Part shown: piece by piece, positions 24,022 through 32,442 of the stretch | How positions within the stretch are numbered: position 1 is the stretch's first letter | Layout of the letters: each line of letters starts with the position of its first letter | NCBI GenBank assembly: GCA_019416685.1 | Contig: DXWV01000022.1 | Location: forward strand, 1-38,591 | DNA from: Bacteroides sp. | GTDB lineage: Bacteria; Bacteroidota; Bacteroidia; Bacteroidales; Bacteroidaceae | DNA length: 38,591 nucleotides | Direction: 5' to 3' | Notes under the pieces: model-generated | Seen by the model: only the letters and a program-made list of their open reading frames with translations | Databases searched by the model: none | What the model was told of the DNA's origin: nothing | Program-made: the position numbers and the translations under genes

Positions 24022-25728
24022 TTATAGACTAAAATGTTCAGCAATCGTACTCAAGGCGTGTACCGGGAAGAATGACAAAGCAGCGACGATAAAAATAACT
24101 GCAAACGTCATGACGCCAAAAGTAGCTGTATCAGTTTTTAATGTGCCGGCACTTTCAGGGATAAACTTCTTCTGAGCCAGCAAACCCGCAATAGCTACTT
24201 GTCCGATGATAGGAATGAAGCGACTGAGAATAAGTACAATACCGCAGGAATAGTTCCAGAAATAAGTATTATCACCCAAGCCTTCAAAACCGGAACCGTT
24301 GTTAGCAGCCGAAGAGGTAAACTCATAAAGTTGTTCACTCAATCCATGGAAACTGGGATTATTGAGCCAGCCTCCTTCACTTGCCACAAAATCGGGATGA
24401 TGTGCATATAGATAGCTGGACAAAGCTGTGCCAACAAGAATCACAAACGGATGGAGCAGCGCCACAATCGTAGCGATCTTCATTTCACGGGCCTCGACCT
24501 TCTTTCCCAAAAATTCCGGTGTACGTCCCACCATTAATCCGCTGATAAATACGGCTATTATAATAAAGGTGTAATAGTTCATCCATCCCACACCAACACC
24601 ACCAAACCAGGTGTTTATCTGCATGTTCAGCATCTCAATCAACCCACTAAGCGGCATAGTAGAATCGTGCATACTATTTACCGATCCGTTGGAAGTCACC
24701 GTAGTTGTCACACTCCACAGAGCACCAGAGGCTGAGCCAATACGTACTTCTTTCCCTTCCATAGCTCCACCGGACTGGGCAATTCCCATTTCGTCGATAC
24801 GCGGATTACCACCCATTTCCTGGCTTACGTTGATAAAGACTCCTACCAGATAGGCTGCCAGCATAACTCCAAATATGCTATATGCCAGTTTCTTACGTTT
24901 AATGTAGAATCCAAAGGCAAAGACCATTGCCATAGGAATAATCAGGATAGACCAGCATTCTACCACATTGCTCAGGAAAGTAGGATTCTCCAGGGGATGT
25001 GAAGAGTTGACTCCAAAATACCCTCCACCATTTGTACCCAGCTGCTTGATCGGTACGATAGCTGCCGTAGGCCCTTGCGAAACCATTTGCTCCTGTCCTT
25101 CCAGTGTGGTTACTTTCATCTTACCGTCAAATCCCATCGGCGTACCTTGTAAGATAAGAATAAAGCCCACAATCAATGAAAGCGGCAACAGGATACGTGT
25201 ACAACTCACTACCAGCAGTTGCCAGAAGTTACCAATTGTTTTCGTGGTTTTAGCAGCCATCGCCTTCATCATACCCGCCATAGCAGCCATACCGGTTGCA
25301 GCAGTTATAAACTGGAAGAGCATAATTACGAACAACTGCGTAAAGTAAGTCAGCCCGCTTTCGCCGCTATAGTGCTGCAAGTTGCAGTTGACCATAAAGC
25401 TAATACAGGTATTGAATGCCTGATCGGGTGTTTGCGGTCCGTTCCCATCAGGGTTTAAAGGAAGCCATCCCTGAGAAATCAAAAGCACCATTCCCCAGAA
25501 GAACCAGAATGCATTCAGAATCAATAATGATTTGAGGAATTGTTTCCAGTTCATCTCTTCCTGCGGACGGATGCCGCATACTTTATAAATTATTCTCTCA
25601 ACAGGAGCCATGAAGTCCGACCAGCTCTTCTCTCCTTTATAAACCTTAGCGATGTACTTTCCTAACGGATAGGCAAGTACCACCATCAGGATCACCTGTA
25701 AAACTACACCTAAAATTTCTGTATTCAT
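24022..25728 (-). CDS. kdpA: potassium-transporting ATPase subunit A
   Basis: 568 aa, the K+-binding, channel-like membrane subunit of the Kdp pump. It has about ten membrane helices and the expected selectivity-loop segments, such as NTCISFMVNCNLQHYSGE, GTNGGGYFGVNSSHPLENP and TSSAANNGSGFEG. It follows kdpF by 7 nt and precedes kdpB by 9 nt. Confidence 0.98.
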   Translation of the reverse strand: MNTEILGVVLQVILMVVLAYPLGKYIAKVYKGEKSWSDFMAPVERIIYKVCGIRPQEEMNWKQFLKSLLILNAFWFFWGMVLLISQGWLPLNPDGNGPQTPDQAFNTCISFMVNCNLQHYSGESGLTYFTQLFVIMLFQFITAATGMAAMAGMMKAMAAKTTKTIGNFWQLLVVSCTRILLPLSLIVGFILILQGTPMGFDGKMKVTTLEGQEQMVSQGPTAAIVPIKQLGTNGGGYFGVNSSHPLENPTFLSNVVECWSILIIPMAMVFAFGFYIKRKKLAYSIFGVMLAAYLVGVFINVSQEMGGNPRIDEMGIAQSGGAMEGKEVRIGSASGALWSVTTTVTSNGSVNSMHDSTMPLSGLIEMLNMQINTWFGGVGVGWMNYYTFIIIAVFISGLMVGRTPEFLGKKVEAREMKIATIVALLHPFVILVGTALSSYLYAHHPDFVASEGGWLNNPSFHGLSEQLYEFTSSAANNGSGFEGLGDNTYFWNYSCGIVLILSRFIPIIGQVAIAGLLAQKKFIPESAGTLKTDTATFGVMTFAVIFIVAALSFFPVHALSTIAEHFSL

Positions 25729-25735
25729 TGCTTCA

Positions 25736-25816
25736 TTAAAATTTTTCCGGTTTGATGAGTACGTACATCAGATAACCGAAGATTGCGATACCTATCACAA
25801 ATAGTATTGTATACAT
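25736..25816 (-). CDS. kdpF: KdpF, 26-aa single-helix subunit of the Kdp pump
   Basis: A small gene encoding a 26-residue peptide, starting MYTILFVIGIAIFGYLMYVL and ending KPEKF. It has one hydrophobic helix followed by L-I-K-P, the pattern of KdpF, and sits directly in front of kdpA. KdpF binds KdpA and stabilises the complex. A purine-rich AAAGAAAGGGAG lies upstream of the ATG. Confidence 0.9.
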   Translation of the reverse strand: MYTILFVIGIAIFGYLMYVLIKPEKF

Positions 25817-25836
25817 AAATCTAATTCTCCCTTTCT

Positions 25837-25932
25837 TTAAATCTTCTCAAACCAATCCACACATTTCCAAAAGAGCCAGAAGCAGGCAAAGCCGCTCAAG
25901 AGGCAGAAAATAAATGATACTGTAATTCCCAT
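25837..25932 (-). CDS. 31-aa membrane peptide preceding kdpF
   Basis: An open frame of 31 codons beginning MGITVSFIFCLLSGFACFW and ending in WFEKI. It has one hydrophobic helix rich in Cys, Phe and Trp, then a short charged tail. It is the first frame downstream of the sigma-54 promoter (leader about 40 nt) and lies 20 nt before kdpF. It may be a second small subunit or regulator of the pump, or a leader peptide. I do not recognise it as a named family. Confidence 0.6.
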   Translation of the reverse strand: MGITVSFIFCLLSGFACFWLFWKCVDWFEKI

Positions 25933-25984
25933 GTTTTTACCTTGTTTAAATTGTTATTAATAGTTTTTACCTGATTTACTGTAT

Positions 25985-25998
25985 GCCAATAGCGTGCC
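25985..25998 (-). promoter_or_regulatory. sigma-54 (-24/-12) promoter of the kdp operon
   Basis: The minus strand reads TTGGCACGCTATTGGCA, containing GG (25998-25997), ten bases, then GC (25986-25985). It fits TGGCAC-N5-TTGCA with one mismatch. Transcription would start near 25973, about 40 nt before the first small ORF. It agrees with the NtrC-type regulator encoded just upstream. Confidence 0.78.
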
Positions 25999-26065
25999 AA
26001 AAGCAAGAAGAAATCAATAAAACAATAATTATCAGCTAATTACCTGAGAAGGGATTCAAAAGAAG

Positions 26066-26107
26066 AAACAGCACCACCCTTCCATTTTGAAAAGGATGGC
26101 ACTGTTT
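26066..26107 (-). terminator. hairpin terminator of the response-regulator gene
   Basis: On the minus strand AAACAGTGCCATCC and GGGTGGTGCTGTTT form a 14-bp stem with several G-T pairs, followed by CTTCTTTT. It separates the regulator transcript from the kdp promoter. It lies between the palindromic array and the -24/-12 promoter. Confidence 0.65.
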
Positions 26108-26174
26108 TGAAAGAATAGAAAGCATTGTTCCATTAAAGGGTTCGTCAGGGATGTCGTAGACAAACATATCAAAG

Positions 26175-26297
26175 CTCGTAGAGGAGTATTGTTTTACATG
26201 TACATGTTTCGCAGCTTTACATGTACATGTTTCACTGTTTTAGATGTACATGTTTCACTGCTTTACATGTACATGTAAAACAAGGCTCCTCTACGAG
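26175..26297. repeat. palindromic array: four ACATGTACATGT sites at 23-bp period inside a 33-bp inverted repeat
   Basis: The 12-bp palindrome ACATGTACATGT occurs at 26196-26207, 26219-26230, 26242-26253 (one change, AGATGT...) and 26265-26276, each start exactly 23 bp after the last. The array is bounded by arms 26175-26207 and 26265-26297 (CTCGTAGAGGAG ... CTCCTCTACGAG) that are complementary except at two positions. It lies about 200-300 bp upstream of the kdp sigma-54 promoter, the usual distance for an NtrC-type enhancer. I infer a binding array for the regulator encoded at 26405. Confidence 0.85.
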
Positions 26298-26404
26298 ATA
26301 AGGAAAGTATTCCGGTGAGTAAACACACGAAGGAAGGTGAGAATGGCATGCCATGCCAACGTAGCCCAATTGGCACATTGGCACATTAGCATATTGCCAC
26401 ATTA

Positions 26405-27748
26405 TTATAATTTATATTCCTCGATTTTACGATACAACGTGGTAAGTCCTATTTTAAGCAGACGGGCCGCTTCTGTTTTGTTCCCTTTGGTATACTCCAA
26501 CACACGGGCAATATGCCGGCGCTCCATGGCAGATAATTCAAAACCCCCCGGTACAGCCTCGTCAGACTGCTCATAATGGCAATTCTGTATTTCCAGTGGA
26601 AGATCGCATACATCCAGGCACTCTCCATCGCATACAATAAGGCTACGCTCTATCACGTTACGCAGTTCGCGTATATTTCCCTTCCACATTTGCTGGCAGA
26701 GTGCTGCAAGATATGCCGGAGACATCCCGGTCACCGGATGGGAGAGCTTTTCGGAGAAACTACGCACAAAAGCCTCAGCAAGAATTCTGATATCTCCCGC
26801 TCTTTCGCGGAGGGATGGCAAGTGTACCTGGAAAACCGAAAGACGATAGAATAAATCTTCCCGGAAGCGTCCGGCAGCAATTTCCTCCGGTAAATTCCGG
26901 TTAGTGGCAGCAATGATCCGGACATTCACCCGGGTGGGTTTCGTATCACCTATCTTTATATATTCGCCGGTTTCGAGAATACGGAGTAACTTAGCCTGTA
27001 ATTCAAAAGCCATCTCCCCCATTTCATCCAAAAAAATAGTTCCGTTGTTTGCCTCTTCAAAAAGCCCTTTCTTATCTTTCAATGCCCCGGTGAATGATCC
27101 GGCCCTATGACCAAACATTTCACTTTCCAGCAAATCTTTGCTGAACGAAGAACAATTGACGGCCACGAAGTTCTGCTTGCCACGCTTACTGTTATAGTGT
27201 ATAGCTTGTGCAAAAACCTCTTTACCTGTTCCTGTTTCTCCGGTCAATAACACCGGCACATCAGTCACAGAAACCTTCCGGGCCAACTGAACAGCCTCTT
27301 TCAACGGTTTCGATTCACCCAGAATAGACTCGAAGGAGTACATCTGCCCCACCTTCTTTTCCAGTTTTTCAAGGCGAACATTCATGCGTGCTTTCTCTAC
27401 AGCCCTGCTGATAAGAGGGATAATCTTATTGTTATCATCTCCTTTGGTGATATAATCGAATGCACCATTCTTGATGGCCTGTACGCCATCCGGGATATTT
27501 CCATGAGCTGTCAACAAGATTACCTCCGTATTGGGAGCCGCCTTTTTGATAGTTACTACCAAGTCTACACCATTCCCATCGGGAAGAAATACATCACACA
27601 AAGCTACATCGGGGGAGTGAAGCTCCAGTTGTTTTAAAGCCGATTTGCAGTCTCCGGCCTGGCACACTTCATAACCTTCTAATTCCATCATTCGCGCCAA
27701 CAGGCTGCGAATCTGGGTTTCATCATCGATAATAAGAATCTTACTCAT
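26405..27748 (-). CDS. sigma-54-dependent NtrC-type response regulator
   Basis: The start is set at 27748 (MSKILIIDDE), 26 codons inside the longest frame, giving 447 aa. It has a receiver domain (1-120) with the acidic pocket DD (8-9) and acceptor D52. The AAA+ sigma-54-activation domain (about 140-375) carries Walker A GETGTGKE (170-177), the sigma-54 contact loop GSFTGA (217-222, a GAFTGA variant) and Walker B GTIFLDE (236-242). A Fis-type HTH follows at about 405-447 (GNKTEAARLLKIGLTTLYRK). It is transcribed from its own promoter (27780-27810), and its likely target is the kdp operon downstream. In E. coli the Kdp regulator is the OmpR-type KdpE, so this is a replacement. Confidence 0.94.
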   Translation of the reverse strand: MSKILIIDDETQIRSLLARMMELEGYEVCQAGDCKSALKQLELHSPDVALCDVFLPDGNGVDLVVTIKKAAPNTEVILLTAHGNIPDGVQAIKNGAFDYITKGDDNNKIIPLISRAVEKARMNVRLEKLEKKVGQMYSFESILGESKPLKEAVQLARKVSVTDVPVLLTGETGTGKEVFAQAIHYNSKRGKQNFVAVNCSSFSKDLLESEMFGHRAGSFTGALKDKKGLFEEANNGTIFLDEMGEMAFELQAKLLRILETGEYIKIGDTKPTRVNVRIIAATNRNLPEEIAAGRFREDLFYRLSVFQVHLPSLRERAGDIRILAEAFVRSFSEKLSHPVTGMSPAYLAALCQQMWKGNIRELRNVIERSLIVCDGECLDVCDLPLEIQNCHYEQSDEAVPGGFELSAMERRHIARVLEYTKGNKTEAARLLKIGLTTLYRKIEEYKL

Positions 27749-27779
27749 GATTTCATAAGAGCGGTAAAAACAGGGTGCG

Positions 27780-27810
27780 CAAATATACAGCTTTTCAACA
27801 GACTGCCAAA
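27780..27810 (-). promoter_or_regulatory. full Bacteroides promoter for the response regulator
   Basis: On the minus strand, TTTG (27807-27810), 19 bp, then TATATTTG (27780-27787), an exact match to the housekeeping consensus. Transcription would start near 27772, about 24 nt before the ATG. The divergent gene at 28015 has only a weak box (TTTCTTTTG near 27964-27972). Confidence 0.82.
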
Positions 27811-28014
27811 GATTTTGGTATACCATTTGATTTCCACTTTCCTTTCATTTTGAAAGAAACCTCCATCGTTTCGAATGATAAACCAAAAGCCCTCAATGAT
27901 GTATTATTCGCCCCCGGATACCTAAAATAGACTTTTTTTCCAACCATCGGTGAACTTTATCTATTTCTTTTGCGTTATTATTTCCAAAGGAAACTATTTA
28001 CAATAAAAAGAAAT

Positions 28015-30474
28015 ATGAAGATTATCATCATCGGAGGTGTAGCAGGAGGAGCAACCACTGCCGCCCGAATCAGAAGAATGGACGAGACAGCAGAGATTAT
28101 TCTCCTTGAAAAAGGAAAGTACATATCCTATGCCAACTGTGGGCTACCCTATTATATAGGAGGGGTAATCGCCGAACGGGAGAAACTCTTTGTGCAAACC
28201 CCGGAGGCTTTTTCCGTACGTTTTCGTGTAGACGTACGTACAGAGAACGAGGTCATTTTCATTGACCGGAAAAGAAAGACCGTAACCGTGCGTCTCAGCA
28301 GTGAAGACACGTACGAAGAGAGTTACGACAAGCTATTGATCTCTACCGGAGCTACTCCCGTTAAACCTCCATTGCCGGGCATTGACTCTGAGGGAATTTT
28401 CACGCTACGCAATGTGAAAGATACGGACCGGATAAAAGAGTATGCCAACCAGCACGCTCCCCGGAGAGCCGTAGTAATCGGTGCCGGATTCATCGGACTG
28501 GAAATGGCAGAGAACCTGCATGCACTGGGAGCCAAAGTATCTATTGTAGAGATGGCCAACCAGGTGATGACTCCCATAGACTTCTCTATGGCATCGCTCG
28601 TACATCAACACCTGATGGATAAAGGGGTAAACTTGTATCTGGAACAGGCAGTAGCTTCTTTTGAGAAGACAGGCAGAGAGATAAAGGTTGTTTTCAAAGA
28701 CGGACAATCCATACCCGCAGATATTGTAATACTCTCCATCGGAGTACGCCCGGAAACAACGCTGGCACGTGCTGCCGGACTGGTTATCGGAGAAGCCGGA
28801 GGTATCTCGGTCAATGACTACCTGCAAACTTCGGACGAATCGATTTATGCGATCGGAGATGCCATTGAATATCGCCACCCGATAACCGGAAAACCCTGGT
28901 TGAACTATCTCGCCGGTCCTGCCAACAGACAGGGACGTATTGTTGCTGACAATATACTGGGAGCTAAAATCAGTTATGAGGGTGCTATCGGTACTTCTAT
29001 CGCCAAAGTTTTCGATCTGACCGTAGCTACTACCGGCTTACCGGGCAAACGGCTGAGGCAAGCTGAAATAGCCTATGCTTCTTCTACTACCCACTCGTCT
29101 TCGCATGCAAGTTATTATCCGGACGCTACGCAGATGAGTATCAAGATTACATTCGATAAGGAAACAGGAAAACTATACGGTGCACAGATTGTGGGTTATG
29201 ACGGGGTGGACAAACGCATCGATGAATTTGCCCTGGTCATCAAGCATCAAGGCACCATCTACGACCTGATGAAACTGGAACAGGCCTATGCTCCTCCTTT
29301 CTCATCCGCCAAAGATCCGGTAGCCATTGCCGGTTATGTGGCAGAAGATATCCTGACAGGAACCGTAAAACCGGTTTACTGGCGCGACTTGCGTGACATT
29401 CGCCTGGAACATGAGTTTCTGCTGGATGTACGCACACCAGATGAATTCTCTCTGGGTTCATTGCCGGGAGCCATCAACATCCCACTGGACGAGATACGCG
29501 ACCGCATAGATGAAATACCCAAAGATAAGCCGGTCTATGTGTTCTGCGCTGTAGGACTGAGAGGTTATCTCGCCTATCGCATACTCGTTCAGCACGGATA
29601 CGATAAAGTCCGCAATCTGTCCGGCGGATTGAAAATATACAAAGCGGCCACTGCCCCGATCATCAGGAATGAGGGGGGTGATACTCCTGCCAGTAGGAAA
29701 GAGAGTGCGACACCCGTGTCCATTCAGGAAGAACCTGCCGTTCCTTCACGCACCGTTCAGGTAGACGCCTGTGGTATGCAATGCCCCGGCCCTATTCTGA
29801 AAATGAAAAAGACAATGGATACGCTTGTACCGGGTGAGCGCGTACAAATAACCTCCACTGATCCCGGCTTTGCCCGTGATGCAGCCGCCTGGTGTAACTC
29901 CACCGGAAACAAGCTGATATCCAAAGAGAGTGCTGCCGGAAAATCAATCATCGTTATCGAGAAAGAAGAACCCAAGGCTTGTAGTATAGTGACATCCTGT
30001 GAAGGTAAAGGAAAAACATTTATCATGTTCAGTGACGATCTTGATAAGGCATTAGCTACCTTTGTACTGGCGAACGGTGCGGCAGCAACCGGACAGAAGG
30101 TAACTATATTCTTCACTTTCTGGGGACTGAACGTCATCAAGCGTCTCAGTAAGCCTAAAGTAGAAAAAGATATCTTCGGAAAGATGTTTGGCATGATGCT
30201 GCCTTCGAGTTCCCTGAAGCTGAAACTGTCTAAAATGAGCATGGGTGGCATAGGTGGCAAAATGATGCGCTACATTATGCACAGCAAAGGGATCGACTCG
30301 CTGGAATCTCTTCGTCGTCAGGCATTGGAAAATGGTGTGGAGTTTATTGCCTGCCAGATGTCAATGGATGTAATGGGCGTGAAGAAAGAAGAGTTGCTGG
30401 ATGAAGTTACAATTGGCGGCGTAGCCACCTACATGGAGCGTGCAGACAATGCTAACATCAACTTGTTTATATAA
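28015..30474 (+). CDS. four-domain CoA-disulfide reductase / rhodanese / TusA / DsrE protein
   Basis: The start is at 28015 (MKIIIIGGVAGG), 15 codons inside the longest frame, because the FAD-binding GGxAGG motif begins there; 819 aa. It has an FAD/NAD disulfide reductase of the CoADR/Npsr type (about 1-440) with the single redox cysteine in NCGLPYY (C42). A rhodanese domain (about 455-545) has C511 in FCAVGLRG. A TusA domain (about 582-650) has CGMQCPGP (C590), and a DsrE-like domain occupies about 665-819. Such fusions handle persulfide sulfur: reduction of CoA-persulfide or polysulfide and relay between cysteines. It is followed 16 nt later by a MarR-like gene. Confidence 0.93.
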   Translation: MKIIIIGGVAGGATTAARIRRMDETAEIILLEKGKYISYANCGLPYYIGGVIAEREKLFVQTPEAFSVRFRVDVRTENEVIFIDRKRKTVTVRLSSEDTYEESYDKLLISTGATPVKPPLPGIDSEGIFTLRNVKDTDRIKEYANQHAPRRAVVIGAGFIGLEMAENLHALGAKVSIVEMANQVMTPIDFSMASLVHQHLMDKGVNLYLEQAVASFEKTGREIKVVFKDGQSIPADIVILSIGVRPETTLARAAGLVIGEAGGISVNDYLQTSDESIYAIGDAIEYRHPITGKPWLNYLAGPANRQGRIVADNILGAKISYEGAIGTSIAKVFDLTVATTGLPGKRLRQAEIAYASSTTHSSSHASYYPDATQMSIKITFDKETGKLYGAQIVGYDGVDKRIDEFALVIKHQGTIYDLMKLEQAYAPPFSSAKDPVAIAGYVAEDILTGTVKPVYWRDLRDIRLEHEFLLDVRTPDEFSLGSLPGAINIPLDEIRDRIDEIPKDKPVYVFCAVGLRGYLAYRILVQHGYDKVRNLSGGLKIYKAATAPIIRNEGGDTPASRKESATPVSIQEEPAVPSRTVQVDACGMQCPGPILKMKKTMDTLVPGERVQITSTDPGFARDAAAWCNSTGNKLISKESAAGKSIIVIEKEEPKACSIVTSCEGKGKTFIMFSDDLDKALATFVLANGAAATGQKVTIFFTFWGLNVIKRLSKPKVEKDIFGKMFGMMLPSSSLKLKLSKMSMGGIGGKMMRYIMHSKGIDSLESLRRQALENGVEFIACQMSMDVMGVKKEELLDEVTIGGVATYMERADNANINLFI

Positions 30475-30490
30475 GTAAGAACATAAGAGT

Positions 30491-30847
30491 ATGAAAACAA
30501 TATGCATGATGCGCGATCTTTATAAAGCCTTAGCGGAGTTTGAAGCGCAATTCGAAAAAGAATATGCCCTGTCACTCAATGAAGCAATGATACTATGTGC
30601 CTTACAGGAGGCAAAGGAAGAAATGACTTCTACTGCCCTCTCTGCCCGTACAGGTATGGCTGCTTCACACACATCCAAAGTTATCAGAGCAGTGGAAGAG
30701 AAGGAATTGATAAAAAGAGCCTTAGGAAAGACAGACAAAAGGCAAATGTATTTCAGCCTGACCCCGGAAGGGAAAGAACGGCTGAAAGAACTCAACCTTG
30801 AAAAGGTAGAGGTGCCGGAGAGGCTGAAGGTAGTGATTAGTGAGTAG
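30491..30847 (+). CDS. MarR-like winged-helix regulator
   Basis: 118 aa with a MarR/winged-helix pattern: helices at the N terminus, recognition region TSTALSARTGMAASHTSKVI, and a wing with KRALGKTDKRQMYFSLTPEG. It is transcribed with the persulfide protein 16 nt upstream and probably controls that pair. Its last five codons and stop (GTGATTAGTGAGTAG) are made of the intergenic GTGATTAGT repeat, so its C terminus has been shaped by the element. Confidence 0.82.
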   Translation: MKTICMMRDLYKALAEFEAQFEKEYALSLNEAMILCALQEAKEEMTSTALSARTGMAASHTSKVIRAVEEKELIKRALGKTDKRQMYFSLTPEGKERLKELNLEKVEVPERLKVVISE

Positions 30848-30960
30848 CGGTTTAGTGATTAGTAAGCTGCGCTATCATTCTGCATAGTCAACTGTCAATT
30901 GTCAACTGTCAATTGTCAACTAAATAAGCGCAGCTTACTAATCACTACTCACTAAACCGC
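30847..30960. repeat. convergent hairpin element built on GTGATTAGT units (first copy)
   Basis: Left arm 30847-30873 (GCGGTTTAGTGATTAGTAAG then CTGCGCT) is repeated in reverse complement at 30927-30960 with a 7-nt insertion. The loop holds two and a third copies of the 14-mer TCAACTGTCAATTG (30888-30920). It sits between convergent genes and probably terminates both. GTGATTAGT-type units continue into the two coding ends: the MarR stop and the peptidase stop both lie in them. Confidence 0.8.
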
Positions 30961-30966
30961 TAATCA

Positions 30967-32265
30967 CTAATCACTAATCCACTCCTCTATCTGCGCTATC
31001 GCCCGAACCCTCATCGCTTCGGGTAATGTACTGATACGTGCCAGGTGGCTTCCGCCGGACTGCACAAATACATGGATATTCTTTTTCCCTTTCAGCCAGG
31101 TGACACCGGCTGCCGTCCATGGGTCATTCTGACCATAGATAAATATCATCTTCGGATCATTCTGTTTCAAGAACTTCACAATCTTCCGTCCCAGACGCTT
31201 ATCAAATTTCATGTCTCCCAATTCCTCCGGAAGCATCAACCGGTGCAGGTAGTTCTTACTGCTTTTGATAGAAAGATATTTCTCAAACGGCTTTATATCA
31301 TAGCCATAATAGCCCAACTCACGTGCAGCCTGCACAAAGAAGGATACGTTAGGACTGTCCTTTGTGAAATAAGAAGGTTCACTGATCTCCAGAAAATGCC
31401 GGAACACTTCATCGTCCGTATCCGTTACGGAAGGAATAGTACTCACTTCTGTCCCCCACTGCCACAACGCAAAGGAATATTCGAGCACACAATAATCATA
31501 AATCTCCTCCAACGGTGCACGGAAAACGTATCCCTTTTCAGCACAATACTTCTCAAAACGAGGCAGCAACGTACTTTTACGCTTCAACACTTCCAACTGG
31601 AAGTCTTCTATCGTCTTTCTCTCTTCTGCCGTAGATACCTGCCGTAAAAACGGTTCATGCCTTCCGTCTTCCACCCCATAACAAAGCGGAGCGACATAGG
31701 GTACCGAAACGTCTACATCATCGGGGAAGAATGCACGATACAACAACGATGTCTGCCCTCCTTTGCTGATACCGGTACTTATCCACTTCCCTGGATACAA
31801 CGTTTTAAAAGCGGTAGTCACTGCATGCAAATCTTCTGCAGAGTTCTCAGCAGTCAGATATTTCCAGTCCCGGGGTTGCGGGGTAGACTCCAGAAAATAG
31901 CGGTGTTCCACAAATATCATATTGGCATTGAACAGCCGTGATAACTCCTCACGATACCCCGGACGCAACGCATAAGCAGCACCATACCCTTCGGTAACAA
32001 TCACCGTTGGACGATCAAACCCGACATGTGCCACAATGACACGTTGATCGAACGAACCTTTTTCGGGACGACGATGATCCAGTGGCTGTGAGAAATACGC
32101 GACATATTTTTCAACAAATTCAGTAGTTTCCAATGGCTTCACACTATCCACGGAAGTTATGTTTTCTACTTTTCTTTGTAACTCTGTCTGTGCCGATAAA
32201 TGGGTGGACAGGACAAAAAGTAAGAAAGCCAAAAGTGCTGCGTAGCAGCGGGGTAACGGTCTCAT
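30967..32265 (-). CDS. secreted S37-family peptidase (tripeptidyl aminopeptidase-like)
   Basis: 432 aa with a signal peptide (about 1-25, LSAQ). The alpha/beta-hydrolase fold carries the S37/PS-10 peptidase features: nucleophile in GISKGG (S167), acid in YGQNDPW (D381) and histidine in GGSHLAR (H407), with the early FVEHRYF strand also typical. Members of the family remove tripeptides from protein N termini. It is probably periplasmic or surface-located. Its last codons (GAGTGGATTAGTGATTAG) are supplied by the intergenic repeat. A promoter box lies at 32290-32297. Confidence 0.88.
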   Translation of the reverse strand: MRPLPRCYAALLAFLLFVLSTHLSAQTELQRKVENITSVDSVKPLETTEFVEKYVAYFSQPLDHRRPEKGSFDQRVIVAHVGFDRPTVIVTEGYGAAYALRPGYREELSRLFNANMIFVEHRYFLESTPQPRDWKYLTAENSAEDLHAVTTAFKTLYPGKWISTGISKGGQTSLLYRAFFPDDVDVSVPYVAPLCYGVEDGRHEPFLRQVSTAEERKTIEDFQLEVLKRKSTLLPRFEKYCAEKGYVFRAPLEEIYDYCVLEYSFALWQWGTEVSTIPSVTDTDDEVFRHFLEISEPSYFTKDSPNVSFFVQAARELGYYGYDIKPFEKYLSIKSSKNYLHRLMLPEELGDMKFDKRLGRKIVKFLKQNDPKMIFIYGQNDPWTAAGVTWLKGKKNIHVFVQSGGSHLARISTLPEAMRVRAIAQIEEWISD

Positions 32266-32289
32266 ATGTATTCAGTTTTTAATTTCGTA

Positions 32290-32297
32290 CAAAGATA
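32290..32297 (-). promoter_or_regulatory. -7 promoter box (TATCTTTG) for the S37 peptidase
   Basis: CAAAGATA on the plus strand is TATCTTTG on the minus strand, 25 nt before the ATG at 32265. There is no TTTG at the exact -33 position. Confidence 0.6.
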
Positions 32298-32442
32298 GCC
32301 TCTCTAACAAAAAAGTCGGCCTATACTTTAACATTTTAACATTCACCTTTGCGAACCTTTTATAAAAGAAGTTGTTGTTTCTATCAAAAGCCTAAGGTAC
32401 CAGGGCAGGATTTTTTTATTTAACCTAAACATTATAAAAGAT

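Noticed and set aside
26196..26276. Regular 23-bp repeats as a CRISPR array
   Set aside because: The repeated 12-mer is itself palindromic, the 11-nt spacers are nearly the same and far too short, and no cas genes are present. A binding-site array fits better.
26337..26400. GGCATGCCATGCC and TTGGCACATTGGCACATT near the regulator stop as further sigma-54 sites
   Set aside because: The GG to GC spacing of ten bases is not met on either strand; it looks like a short simple repeat.
30888..30920. Tandem TCAACTGTCAATTG as a CRISPR or attachment site
   Set aside because: Units are contiguous with no spacers and no integrase or phage gene is nearby.
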